Source: Pseudomonas sp. CHM02 (GTDB taxonomy: Bacteria > Pseudomonadota > Gammaproteobacteria > Pseudomonadales > Pseudomonadaceae). From it: a stretch of 64,000 nt of DNA. The position numbers and the translations under genes are program-made. The stretch covers positions 1 to 64,000 of the forward strand of contig NZ_JFCA01000038.1 in assembly GCF_000612585.1 (NCBI RefSeq). The letters run 5' to 3'. This document shows positions 50,735 to 58,630 of the stretch, in pieces. Numbering within the stretch: the stretch's first letter is position 1; each line of letters begins with the position of its first letter. The notes below the pieces were generated by a model, which was given only the letters and a program-made list of their open reading frames with translations, had not been told where the DNA came from and made no database searches.

Positions 50735-53140
50735 GTGAAAAAACTTGCCGTGAACAACAATAAAATCTCCCGCTGGGCGCCGCTGGCGCTGGCGCTTGCA
50801 GTCAGTGCCGCGCTGCCTGCGGCCTACGCCGCCGATGCCATCCATATCCAGGCCCAGCCCCTGGGTTCGGCGTTGAGCCAACTGGGCCAGCAGACTTCCC
50901 TGCAAGTGTTCTTCAGCCCCGACATGGTCGCGGGCAAGCAGGCACCTGCAGTAGACGGCAACCTTTCGCCAGAACAAGCGCTGCGCCAGTTACTGCAAGG
51001 CAGCGGCCTGGACTACCAGATCGACGCCGGCTCCGTGACCCTGCGCCCGCTGAACAGCGGCACCGGTGAAGCCGGTTCGCCCCTGGAACTGGGCGCCACT
51101 GACATCAAGGTGGTCGGCGACTGGCTCGGCGACGCCAACGCCGAAGTGGTGCAGAACCACCCCGGCGCGCGCACGGTGATCCGTCGTGAAGCCATGGTGG
51201 AGCAGGGCGCGATGAACGTCGGCGACGTGCTGCGCCGCGTGCCGGGTGTGCAGGTGCAGGAATCCAACGGTACCGGCGGCAGCGATATTTCCCTCAACGT
51301 CGGCGTACGTGGCCTGACGTCGCGCCTGTCGCCACGCTCCACCGTGCTGATTGATGGCGTGCCGGCTGCCTTCGCGCCGTACGGCCAGCCACAGCTGTCG
51401 ATGGCACCGATTTCCGCCGGTAACCTGGATAGCATCGACGTTGTGCGTGGTGCCGGTTCTGTGCGTTACGGGCCACAGAACGTCGGTGGTGTGATCAACT
51501 TCGTAACCCGTGCCATCCCCGAGAAATTCTCCGGTGAGGTCGGCACCACATTGCAGACCTCCGCCCACGGTGGCTGGAAGCATGTCGACAACGCCTTTAT
51601 CGGCGGCACCGCCGACAACGGCATCGGCGCCGCCTTGCTGTACTCCGGCGTCAACGGCAACGGTTACCGCAACAGCAACAATTCCAACGACATCGACGAC
51701 GTGATCTTCAAGACCCACTGGGCGCCGACCGATCAAGACGACTTCTCGCTGAATTTCCACTACTACGACGCCAGCGCCGACATGCCCGGTGGCTTGACCC
51801 AGCAGCAGTTCGACGCCAATCCCTACCAATCGGTACGTGACTGGGACAACTTCAGCGGGCGCCGCAAGGACGTGTCCTTCAAGTACATCCGCCAGATCGA
51901 CGACCGCACCCAGGCCGAAGTGCTGACGTACTACTCCGACAGCTTCCGCGGCAGTAACATTGCCAACCGCGACCTGAAGACAATCGGTTCGTACCCGCGC
52001 ACCTACTACACCTTCGGGATCGAGCCACGGGTGTCCCACGTGTTCGACGTGGGCCCGAGCACCCAGGAAGTCAGCCTGGGTTATCGCTACCTCAAGGAAG
52101 GCATGCATGAGCAGGCCAGCAGCCTGAACCTGGTCAACAATGTGCCGACGCCGGGCGGGCAGAATGACGGCCACGTTTACCAGGACCGCACCGGGGGCAC
52201 CGAGGCCAACGCGTTCTATATCGATAACAAGGTCGATATCGGCAAGTGGACCATTACCCCCGGCATCCGTTTCGAAGACATCCGTACCGAATGGCACGAT
52301 CGCCCGGTGATCGCGTTGAACGGCACCCGTACCCAGGAAAAACGCCGCGAAGTCCACAACAACGAACCGTTGCCTGCGTTGAGCGTGATGTACCACGTTT
52401 CCGATGCCTGGAAACTGTTCGCCAACTACGAAACCTCGTTTGGTAGCCTGCAATACTTCCAACTGGGTCAGGGCGGCACCGGCGACCAGACCGCCAACGG
52501 CCTGAACCCGGAAAAGGCCAAGACCTACGAAGTGGGTACGCGCTACAACGACAATGTCTGGGGTGGTGAACTGACGTTCTTCTACATCGACTTCTCGGAT
52601 GAACTGCAATACGTCAGCAACGATGTGGGCTGGACCAACCTCGGCGCGACCAAGCACACCGGTATCGAAGCCTCGGCCCACTACGACCTGTCGAACCTGG
52701 ACCCGCGCCTCGATGGCCTGACCGCCAATGCCGGCTTCACCTACACCAAGGCCACCTCCGAGGGGGACGTGCCGTTCAAAGGCCGTGACCTGCCACTGTA
52801 TTCCCGTGAAGTGGCGACCCTGGGCCTGCGTTACGACGTCAACCGCTGGACCCACAACCTGGATGTGTACGCCCAGTCCGGCCAGCGTGCGCCAGGTACA
52901 ACGAGCACCTACGTCACCCAGGGCACCGCCGATGGTCAATTTGGTGATATTCCCGGCTATGTCTCGGTCAACGTGCGCAGCGGTTATGACTTTGGCGAGC
53001 AACTGTCCAACCTGAAACTGGGGGTTGGCGTGAAAAACGTCTTTGACCAACAGCACTACACCCGTTCCAGCGACAACAATGCCGGGTTGTACCTGGGTGA
53101 GCCACGTACGTTCTTCGTACAGGCCAGCGTTGGGTTCTGA
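50735..53140 (+). CDS. fecA: Ferric citrate outer-membrane receptor FecA
   Basis: A TonB-dependent receptor of 801 residues. After the signal peptide ending AAYAAD comes the STN signalling domain (IHIQAQPLGSALSQLGQQTSLQVFFSP). The plug and loops match E. coli FecA over long stretches: VVGDWLGDA, RSTVLIDGVPAAFAPYGQPQLSMAP, VVRGAGSVRYGPQNVGGVINFVTRAIP, DMPGGL, and LGYRYLKEGMHE in the barrel. The barrel ends FFVQASVGF. It imports ferric dicitrate and signals its presence to FecR/FecI. The only plausible start is the GTG at 50735, since no ATG precedes the signal peptide. Confidence 0.93.
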   Translation: MKKLAVNNNKISRWAPLALALAVSAALPAAYAADAIHIQAQPLGSALSQLGQQTSLQVFFSPDMVAGKQAPAVDGNLSPEQALRQLLQGSGLDYQIDAGSVTLRPLNSGTGEAGSPLELGATDIKVVGDWLGDANAEVVQNHPGARTVIRREAMVEQGAMNVGDVLRRVPGVQVQESNGTGGSDISLNVGVRGLTSRLSPRSTVLIDGVPAAFAPYGQPQLSMAPISAGNLDSIDVVRGAGSVRYGPQNVGGVINFVTRAIPEKFSGEVGTTLQTSAHGGWKHVDNAFIGGTADNGIGAALLYSGVNGNGYRNSNNSNDIDDVIFKTHWAPTDQDDFSLNFHYYDASADMPGGLTQQQFDANPYQSVRDWDNFSGRRKDVSFKYIRQIDDRTQAEVLTYYSDSFRGSNIANRDLKTIGSYPRTYYTFGIEPRVSHVFDVGPSTQEVSLGYRYLKEGMHEQASSLNLVNNVPTPGGQNDGHVYQDRTGGTEANAFYIDNKVDIGKWTITPGIRFEDIRTEWHDRPVIALNGTRTQEKRREVHNNEPLPALSVMYHVSDAWKLFANYETSFGSLQYFQLGQGGTGDQTANGLNPEKAKTYEVGTRYNDNVWGGELTFFYIDFSDELQYVSNDVGWTNLGATKHTGIEASAHYDLSNLDPRLDGLTANAGFTYTKATSEGDVPFKGRDLPLYSREVATLGLRYDVNRWTHNLDVYAQSGQRAPGTTSTYVTQGTADGQFGDIPGYVSVNVRSGYDFGEQLSNLKLGVGVKNVFDQQHYTRSSDNNAGLYLGEPRTFFVQASVGF

Positions 53141-53158
53141 TCCTGCGTTGACTCTATA

Positions 53159-53194
53159 AGTTACCGCTCTTCCTGACTTGGTCGAGCGGTAACT
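53159..53194 (+). terminator. Hairpin terminator of fecA
   Basis: Eleven-base perfect arms (AGTTACCGCTC / GAGCGGTAACT) with a 14-nt loop lie 18 nt past the fecA stop. No T-run follows. It separates the fecIRA unit from the hrp box at 53273. Confidence 0.65.
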
Positions 53195-53272
53195 CCTGCC
53201 AAGACAGGGGTGTGTCTCGCCCTTCTGCAGAAGCTCTTCCTACTTGGGGCCTGGACGTTTTCAGCTGTCTCA

Positions 53273-53301
53273 GGAACCGGTTCCCACAGTTCTGCCACAC
53301 A
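53273..53301 (+). promoter_or_regulatory. hrp box 1 (HrpL-dependent promoter)
   Basis: GGAACC, 16 nt, then CCACACA, an exact match to the GGAACC-N15/16-CCACNNA consensus read by the ECF sigma factor HrpL. It ends about 100 bp before the first effector-like gene. Confidence 0.88.
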
Positions 53302-53402
53302 GGATATGCCTGCCTTCGCTGATTTCCTTGACGACCTGTCGGCCGTCGGGGTGGTTGGGACAGTGAGCTCAGGCGCCTGAACACGCCGAACTGGAGAACT
53401 AA

Positions 53403-54218
53403 ATGTCGGTATCAGCATTCAATCACAGCGTCGCTTCTTCCTCCGATAATGCCGCGTTCGCCGGCGCAAAACCCAACACTGAGCAGTCGAGGCTCTCGTC
53501 AAATGCCCGGCCCACGGTAGGCGTCAATTTCTCATCGTCACTCGATCATTGCGGCTGCGGCCCGGTATTCGGTGGCCCGCCGCCGCGTCCACTGCCAATC
53601 GGCGTGCGTCCAAACCCGGGCCCGCCGCCGCGCCCTAACCCAGCGTTGCCGGACCCCCATTACGCCAAGCAAAGTAACGAGCAACTGGCCCAGGCGCTTC
53701 TGGATAATTATGAGGCGTTCAAAGGCCGCTGGCCTTCACGCAGTGTCACGCCCCAGAGCCTGCAAAGAATGGCCGACCGACCGTTGACCGGTGACCCGTC
53801 CATAGACGCCAATATTCAATTGGCGAAGGAACTGTTGCGGCGTCCCGCTCTGATGCAAGCGCTCGATCGAAATGGCCGCAGCGGTGCACTGGACGGTCGT
53901 TTGTCCAAAAGCGATATCAGGAGCGTCGTTCGTTCCGATAACCCCTTGAAACTGCATGACGACAAGCAACTCGTGCAGGAAATGCTGAAGCATTTCGACG
54001 CGCTGAAGGGCAACTGCTTCAGTCGCACGATCAAGCTTAAGGACCTGCGCACGCTCGCGTCACAACCGTTGACCGGCAACCCGTTCAACGACCATCTCAT
54101 CCAGCTGTCGAGGGAAATCATGGCCCGCTCGGACCTGACGTCGTCGATGGACAACAGGTTCAGTTGGCAGCGCGACGGCAAGATCTCTCGACACGAGCTG
54201 CGCGCATTGCTTCGGTAA
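53403..54218 (+). CDS. Putative type III effector/translocator with duplicated EF-hand-like module
   Basis: A 271-residue protein driven by hrp box 1. The first 50 residues are rich in Ser, Asn and Ala with few charges, the style of a type III secretion signal; a proline-rich stretch (res 59-82) follows. Two copies of one module then cover residues 92-175 and 187-271. Each has a helix QL...ALL-D/H-FEA-KG, a PLTG-D/N-P turn, an IQLA/S-ELL/M-R helix, and a Ca-binding-like loop with DG (DxNGxSGxLDGRLSKSDI; DNRFSWQRDGKISRHEL). The pattern resembles the modules of NolX/HrpF/HrpK translocators from memory. GGAG lies 6 nt before the ATG. No enzymatic motif seen. Confidence 0.75.
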   Translation: MSVSAFNHSVASSSDNAAFAGAKPNTEQSRLSSNARPTVGVNFSSSLDHCGCGPVFGGPPPRPLPIGVRPNPGPPPRPNPALPDPHYAKQSNEQLAQALLDNYEAFKGRWPSRSVTPQSLQRMADRPLTGDPSIDANIQLAKELLRRPALMQALDRNGRSGALDGRLSKSDIRSVVRSDNPLKLHDDKQLVQEMLKHFDALKGNCFSRTIKLKDLRTLASQPLTGNPFNDHLIQLSREIMARSDLTSSMDNRFSWQRDGKISRHELRALLR

Positions 54219-54299
54219 CCTTGAGACTGCCCCTCTGCCGCGCACGGTGCGGCAGAGGTGGGCAAGCGCCGGCGGGGAAAACACGGCCCCCTTCATGGG

Positions 54300-54327
54300 G
54301 GAACCGTGCGCGAAGACGCGCCACACA
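54300..54327 (+). promoter_or_regulatory. hrp box 2 (HrpL-dependent promoter)
   Basis: GGAACC, 15 nt, then CCACACA, an exact consensus match. It ends 63 bp before the small gene at 54391. Confidence 0.87.
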
Positions 54328-54390
54328 GAAAACATCCACCGGTCATTGATTGCCGATGGGGGCCTTCATCTAACGGATCAGGTCTGGACC

Positions 54391-54639
54391 ATGAATTCGA
54401 CATCATTTGAATCCCTTCACACCCAGTACAGCGTCTCGACCCTGGCTGCGCTCGCGCAAGAGACAGAAAAATCCAGAGCGCCACAGCGGCTCAACCTCAC
54501 GTCTTCGCCCAGGTTCAGCTTCAAGGCACCCACTGCGGAGGACTTCGACAAGGGCTCGCGCCTGTTCATTGAACCGCCGATGTCCAGCCCCCTGTCTGGA
54601 ATATTTGCCAGCCTCTGGAGCAAGGTGTTCCGTCGGTAG
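54391..54639 (+). CDS. Small HrpL-regulated protein
   Basis: An 82-residue protein directly behind hrp box 2. It begins MNSTSFESLHTQYSVSTLAAL, Ser/Thr-rich as expected for a type III secretion signal, and ends in a short basic tail (LWSKVFRR). The ATG at 54391 is used because it lies just downstream of the promoter; a frame extending to 54247 would start upstream of the hrp box. It has no recognisable family. It may be a small effector, a helper or chaperone for the neighbours. Its size and position between two larger HrpL genes argue for a real gene, but evidence of coding is limited. Confidence 0.6.
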   Translation: MNSTSFESLHTQYSVSTLAALAQETEKSRAPQRLNLTSSPRFSFKAPTAEDFDKGSRLFIEPPMSSPLSGIFASLWSKVFRR

Positions 54640-54735
54640 GCGACGCTGTCGTGCCATGGACGGCCCGGCCCGGTTGGCTGGTTACAAACGCTCAAGATTG
54701 ACCTGGGCCTATCGGCGTTCTGGCCCGAGACCTTC

Positions 54736-54763
54736 GGAACCATTGTTTTGCGCAGACCACTCA
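54736..54763 (+). promoter_or_regulatory. hrp box 3 (HrpL-dependent promoter)
   Basis: GGAACC, 15 nt, then CCACTCA, an exact match to GGAACC-N15/16-CCACNNA. It ends 93 bp before the gene at 54857. Confidence 0.87.
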
Positions 54764-54856
54764 GTCGGTGCTTGTGCCATGTTGATTTCGAGGCGTTTTC
54801 GAGGATCAGGCAATCAAGGCCCAGGCTACGGAATCTAGATAGGGTGGAGGTGAATC

Positions 54857-55780
54857 ATGATTGGCAGTGTCAATAATCTGGGCTTTACGCAAACGGCAGC
54901 AGTACATGCGCCGAATACACCCCCGGCAGGTGCGGGCAGTGGTCAGTCTCGCTATGAGGTGGACGCCCGCGCACTGGGTAAGCCGCTGCCGGCGGCGCAG
55001 CCAATCAACCCCCGATTCGCGAATGGCGCCGACCGGCACTTTGACGGCCAGAATCTGTACGGTGGCATGACAAAGGTGGGTAACCCGTTTGTCAGCTCGG
55101 ACGACCACCTACTGGCGACCGATCTGAAGAACAATCTGCCATTGCTGGAGGCTTTCAAGAAAGACGGCCGGCTGACCCAGGGTTCTTTGCAGGAGATCGC
55201 CAAGGAGGCGCCCAGCAGCAACAAGGTTTCGGAGCGCACCATCATGTTGGCGCGAGAGATACTCAACCGCCCACGACTGAACGAGGCAATTACCGCAAAG
55301 GGCGGTGAGATCACGCATGAAAGCCTCGCCAAGGCTGGCGATTCGCAGGTCGGCAATACCAACCCCAATACGCAGAGCGCGGATCCGTTCCACGCAAAAA
55401 CCGATGCACAGGTTGTCCAGGCATTCAGGGGCATGTTTGATGATTTGCGGGACAAGTCGGAAGACCGTACGTTCTTTTTCGAAAAGCATCGCTACGTGAA
55501 GAAAGACACGATTATCGAGATCAGCAAGGACCCCAACCAGACCGACAAGAACGGTGAGCCTTTGCGAGATGTGCGCACCGGGTTCCCGTTGAAAATGTAC
55601 AGTGAACAACAGGTGTACCTGGCCAAGAATCTGATGGAGAGACCGGGGTTGATGGCCTCTCTGGATAGTCACAAAGCCAACGGTTACAACCTTTTCGGCA
55701 GTCATAACGACGACGGGTGGTTGAAGAACTACAGCATTGACCGCTGGCTGGCGAACGACAAGGAAGAGAAGGGCTATTAA
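54857..55780 (+). CDS. Putative type III effector/translocator, paralogue of the gene at 53403
   Basis: A 307-residue protein driven by hrp box 3, with GGAGG 7 nt before its ATG. The N-terminus is polar and Ala/Pro-rich, then two diverged copies of the module seen in the 53403 gene occupy residues 83-160 and 182-298. Shared pattern: LPLLEAFKKDGRLTQGSLQEIAKEAP, IMLAREILNRPRLNEAI, and in copy two VYLAKNLMERPGLMASLD followed by an insertion and NDDGWLKNYSIDRW. The second copy has a longer loop (FFFEKHRYVKKDTIIEISKD). No catalytic motif recognised. Probably secreted with its neighbour; both may act at the translocon or inside the host cell. Confidence 0.74.
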   Translation: MIGSVNNLGFTQTAAVHAPNTPPAGAGSGQSRYEVDARALGKPLPAAQPINPRFANGADRHFDGQNLYGGMTKVGNPFVSSDDHLLATDLKNNLPLLEAFKKDGRLTQGSLQEIAKEAPSSNKVSERTIMLAREILNRPRLNEAITAKGGEITHESLAKAGDSQVGNTNPNTQSADPFHAKTDAQVVQAFRGMFDDLRDKSEDRTFFFEKHRYVKKDTIIEISKDPNQTDKNGEPLRDVRTGFPLKMYSEQQVYLAKNLMERPGLMASLDSHKANGYNLFGSHNDDGWLKNYSIDRWLANDKEEKGY

Positions 55781-55794
55781 CGCGGGCAGGCGCA

Positions 55795-55827
55795 CATGAG
55801 CGGCTTGAAAGGCTCAAGCTGCTCATG
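55795..55827. terminator. Bidirectional hairpin between convergent genes
   Basis: Fourteen-base arms (CATGAGCGGCTTGA / TCAAGCTGCTCATG), with one mismatch, enclose a 5-nt loop. It lies in the 58-nt gap between the HrpL-regulated gene and the convergent MFS gene. Confidence 0.65.
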
Positions 55828-55838
55828 CCGTTTCGGGT

Positions 55839-56990
55839 TCATACCCGCAGTATTTTTCCGCTGACCGCCACGGCCGCCAGCAACCCTGCAATCAGCAGGA
55901 AGGCGGTAGCCAGGCTGCTGCCATGGGCGATGAACCCGATCAAGGCGGGCCCGGTCAATATCCCGGCATAACCCAGGGTGGTAATGGCCGGCACGGCAAT
56001 GTGTTCTGGCATGACGTTCTGCTTGCCGACAGCGGTATACAGCACCGGGACAATATTGGAGCATCCGGCGCCTATGAGCGCATAGCCCAGCAACGCCATT
56101 TCCCAGGCCGGGGACAACGTGGCGAGGAATGTGCCGGCTGCAGCCAGTGCGCCACCGACCACGATCACCCGGGTCGCACCCAGCCGGCGCACGATTGCAT
56201 CACCGGTCAACCGCCCGGCCGTCATGGTCAAGGCAAACGCTGCGTAACCCAGGCCTGCGTAGGCTTCATCCAGGCCGCGCTCGGCACTGAGGGACACGGC
56301 ACTCCAGTCGAGCACCGCGCCTTCGGCCAGAAACACAATAAAACACAGGCCGCCGATAAACAGCACCACGCCGTGGGGCACGGCAAATGCCGGGCCCGAA
56401 CTTTCACTGCCGTAAGGCAGCAAGTGCGGTGCGGCCTTGAGCAGCGCCGCCAGCGTAATGACGATCACCACCAGGGTTGCCTGCAGTGGTGACAGACCCA
56501 GCCCCAGTAACCCCGACACCCCCGCCGCGCCGAGAATCCCCCCAAGGCTGAACAGCCCGTGGAACCCGGACATCATGGTCTTGCCGCTGGCGCGTTCGAC
56601 GATCACCGCCTGCAGGTTGACGGTGGAATCCACCGTGCCCAGGCCGGCACCGAACAGGAACAACCCGGCCATCAACAACGGAATCGAACTGACCGTCGCC
56701 AACATCGGCAACGCCAGGCAGATCATGATCGTCCCGGCGCTCAGCACCCGGCGGCAGCCATAGCGCGATGCCAACGCGCCCGCTGCAGGCATGGCGATGA
56801 TCGAGCCGACGCCCAGGCACAACAGCAGCAGGCCCAGCGTGCCTTCACTCAGTTCGGCGCGGGCCTTCGCATACGGCACCAGCGGCGCCCAGGCGGCGAT
56901 GCCGAAGCCGGCAATGAAGAAAGCGATACGGGTCGACATTTGCTCCAGCCGCCCGGGAACCACGGGCGCTGAGGTGGGGATGGCAGTCAT
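55839..56990 (-). CDS. MFS transporter (YbjJ-like)
   Basis: A 383-residue major facilitator with about 12 hydrophobic segments. The N-half has RIAFFIAGFGIAAWAPLVPYAKARAELSEGTLGLLLLCLGVGSI and, after helix 2, ASRYGCRRVL, the conserved motif A region. The family resemblance is to YbjJ-like transporters and sugar-related permeases. It converges on the HrpL-regulated gene and is otherwise isolated. Substrate unknown. Confidence 0.85.
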   Translation of the reverse strand: MTAIPTSAPVVPGRLEQMSTRIAFFIAGFGIAAWAPLVPYAKARAELSEGTLGLLLLCLGVGSIIAMPAAGALASRYGCRRVLSAGTIMICLALPMLATVSSIPLLMAGLFLFGAGLGTVDSTVNLQAVIVERASGKTMMSGFHGLFSLGGILGAAGVSGLLGLGLSPLQATLVVIVITLAALLKAAPHLLPYGSESSGPAFAVPHGVVLFIGGLCFIVFLAEGAVLDWSAVSLSAERGLDEAYAGLGYAAFALTMTAGRLTGDAIVRRLGATRVIVVGGALAAAGTFLATLSPAWEMALLGYALIGAGCSNIVPVLYTAVGKQNVMPEHIAVPAITTLGYAGILTGPALIGFIAHGSSLATAFLLIAGLLAAVAVSGKILRV

Positions 56991-57338
56991 GAAAAATCCT
57001 TGGTTTTGCGTTCAACGAACGATGTCCGGCGCGACATCCTTGCATATCAGGCCTTGGTGCGCGAGCCGGGTTCCCCTGGGCCTGCGCCGCCGTGAATTTT
57101 ATTTTTACACACCTGGAACGCCGGGGCGGTTTGCAGCCACGTAAGCAGTATCGAGTCCGTAGGAGACGGTCTTGAAGGTGCGTAATCCTCGTGAGCGCTT
57201 CTGAACCCCAGGGTTCTTGCGGTGATTACCACCTTCCAGGCCGCCTCCCATTCTCGGCAGGTTCTGTAATACGCTGGTGTCCCAATCTGCAGGCAACCGG
57301 ACGGACCCATCGATGAAGCATTTCAGGCGAGTAGCACC
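56991..57338. other. Intergenic region without a supported gene
   Basis: An 87-codon minus-strand frame (57047-57310) has no family resemblance and unlikely composition, so it was not called. No hrp box, Fur box or strong hairpin was found. It should contain divergent promoters for the MFS gene and the DapF-like gene. Confidence 0.5.
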
Positions 57339-58325
57339 ATGACCCTGTTCTACGACGCCCGAGGCAATATCTATGGCGTGGTCAGCCCGACCTCATTGAG
57401 AAACAACGGCATTGATATCCCCGAAAGCGCTGCCCTGGCCGCGTCTACTCGCAACCTCTGGACGGCATCGGCCATCGCCTCCGAGTGCGATTGGGGCGCG
57501 ACTCCACGCCCGGCGGGCGCCAAGGCCCATCGCTGTGACGGGCTGCTGGTCGGGCCGTTCCAGACGGAGCCGCCGTTTGACCTGCTCATCGTCAATACCG
57601 ATGGCTCCCTGGCCGAGCGCAGCGGCAATGGCCTGACGATTTTCGCCCAGGCCCTTACTGACCATGGCCTGCTGTCCGAGGCCTGTGAGCTGCGGGTGCA
57701 TCACGACAAATCGGATGCCGTATCCCCCGTTGTCACGCGGGTGGAACCCGCGGTTCGTGAGCAGGTGGTGGGGTTCTGGCTTGAGCTGGGTTTGCCTGCG
57801 TTCGGGCCTGCGGCGGTGGGCGCGCAGGGAGCTGGCCAGGCTTTTCTGGCGGGCGCCGAGCTGAGCCACGTCACCGAGCTGGCGGCGATCAACCCACAAT
57901 GGGCTACCAGTCAATTCGTGCGGGTGGGTAATCCCCATTGTGTGACATTGGTCGAGCAGGCATCGGCATTGCCGGACAACGCACAGATGCAGCAGCCGGC
58001 ACTGTTCGAACCCTTGCAGGCGATTGCCTTCGCACCTCCGACGGGGGGTGGCCAGCCCTGTAGTGCAGGGGTCAACCTGCAATGGGCGGCGCGTCAGCCT
58101 GGCAACCGCGTCATCGCGCGGGTGTTCGAGCGCGGAGAGGGGCCCACCGCGTCTTCCGGAACCAGTGCCAGTGCCGTCGCTTGTGCAGCATGGCGTGTGG
58201 GCTGGGTCGAGAGCGGTGAAGTGGCCGTGGTGATGCCGGGTGGCATTGCGCCGGTACGCTTGCACACTCAGGGCGATACGCTGCTGAGCGTCAGTCTGTT
58301 CGGCACTGCCCGACCGCAAGCGTGA
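57339..58325 (+). CDS. DapF-fold isomerase-like protein lacking both catalytic cysteines
   Basis: A 328-residue protein of the diaminopimelate epimerase fold. The two symmetrical halves are visible, with FNTDGS-like LIVNTDGSLAERSGNG in the first and RVFERGEGPTASSGTSASAVA in the second. Both normally carry the catalytic cysteine (CGNG and ACGTG); here these are Ser95 and Ser273. The supporting GNPHCVTLVE segment is intact. Standard DAP epimerase activity is therefore doubtful; it may act on another substrate or have lost activity. It is alone on its strand, and the essential dapF would be elsewhere. The ribosome binding site is weak. Confidence 0.78.
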   Translation: MTLFYDARGNIYGVVSPTSLRNNGIDIPESAALAASTRNLWTASAIASECDWGATPRPAGAKAHRCDGLLVGPFQTEPPFDLLIVNTDGSLAERSGNGLTIFAQALTDHGLLSEACELRVHHDKSDAVSPVVTRVEPAVREQVVGFWLELGLPAFGPAAVGAQGAGQAFLAGAELSHVTELAAINPQWATSQFVRVGNPHCVTLVEQASALPDNAQMQQPALFEPLQAIAFAPPTGGGQPCSAGVNLQWAARQPGNRVIARVFERGEGPTASSGTSASAVACAAWRVGWVESGEVAVVMPGGIAPVRLHTQGDTLLSVSLFGTARPQA

Positions 58326-58630
58326 GGCTTTTTAGCGGCTGACGCTGTTATTCGGTGTCGGCTGTTTCTCTGTTAGTTAGTCATTCTGATAAACGTTGAT
58401 GTAGGACATTTCTAATTATTAAGAAGTGGCACATTAGCTCGCTTTCTTATTTTGTAAAAGACACTTCCAACTTTATCGTACGAAACTTCTTTTTTATTTT
58501 CAAACGGCCGATTTTTCCCCGTAATCGCTAAGCTTTGAGGCGTTAAGGCACTTTCCCTCGGTAACTTATTCCGTGTTTAACGAGAGAAAGTATTCCAGGC
58601 GGCATATTCATCAGCGGCGGGTAACAACGG
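58326..58630. other. AT-rich leader of the type VI islet
   Basis: No gene is supported here. The stretch is much richer in A and T than its flanks, with runs such as CTTCTTTTTTATTTTC, and probably holds the vgrG promoter. A TGGCAC string at about 58427 was examined as a sigma-54 site, but the spacing to a GC pair is wrong. Confidence 0.5.

Noticed and set aside
50990..53056. Minus-strand 688-codon frame opposite fecA
   Set aside because: Shadow of fecA, whose identity is clear.
57050..57090. Possible hrp box on the minus strand (GGAACC present)
   Set aside because: No CCAC at 15 or 16 nt from GGAACC.
57047..57310. 87-codon minus-strand frame
   Set aside because: Random-looking sequence without a start context or relatives.
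58420..58450. Possible sigma-54 promoter ahead of vgrG
   Set aside because: TGGCAC is present, but the downstream GC is 11 rather than 10 nt from GG and TTGC is missing.
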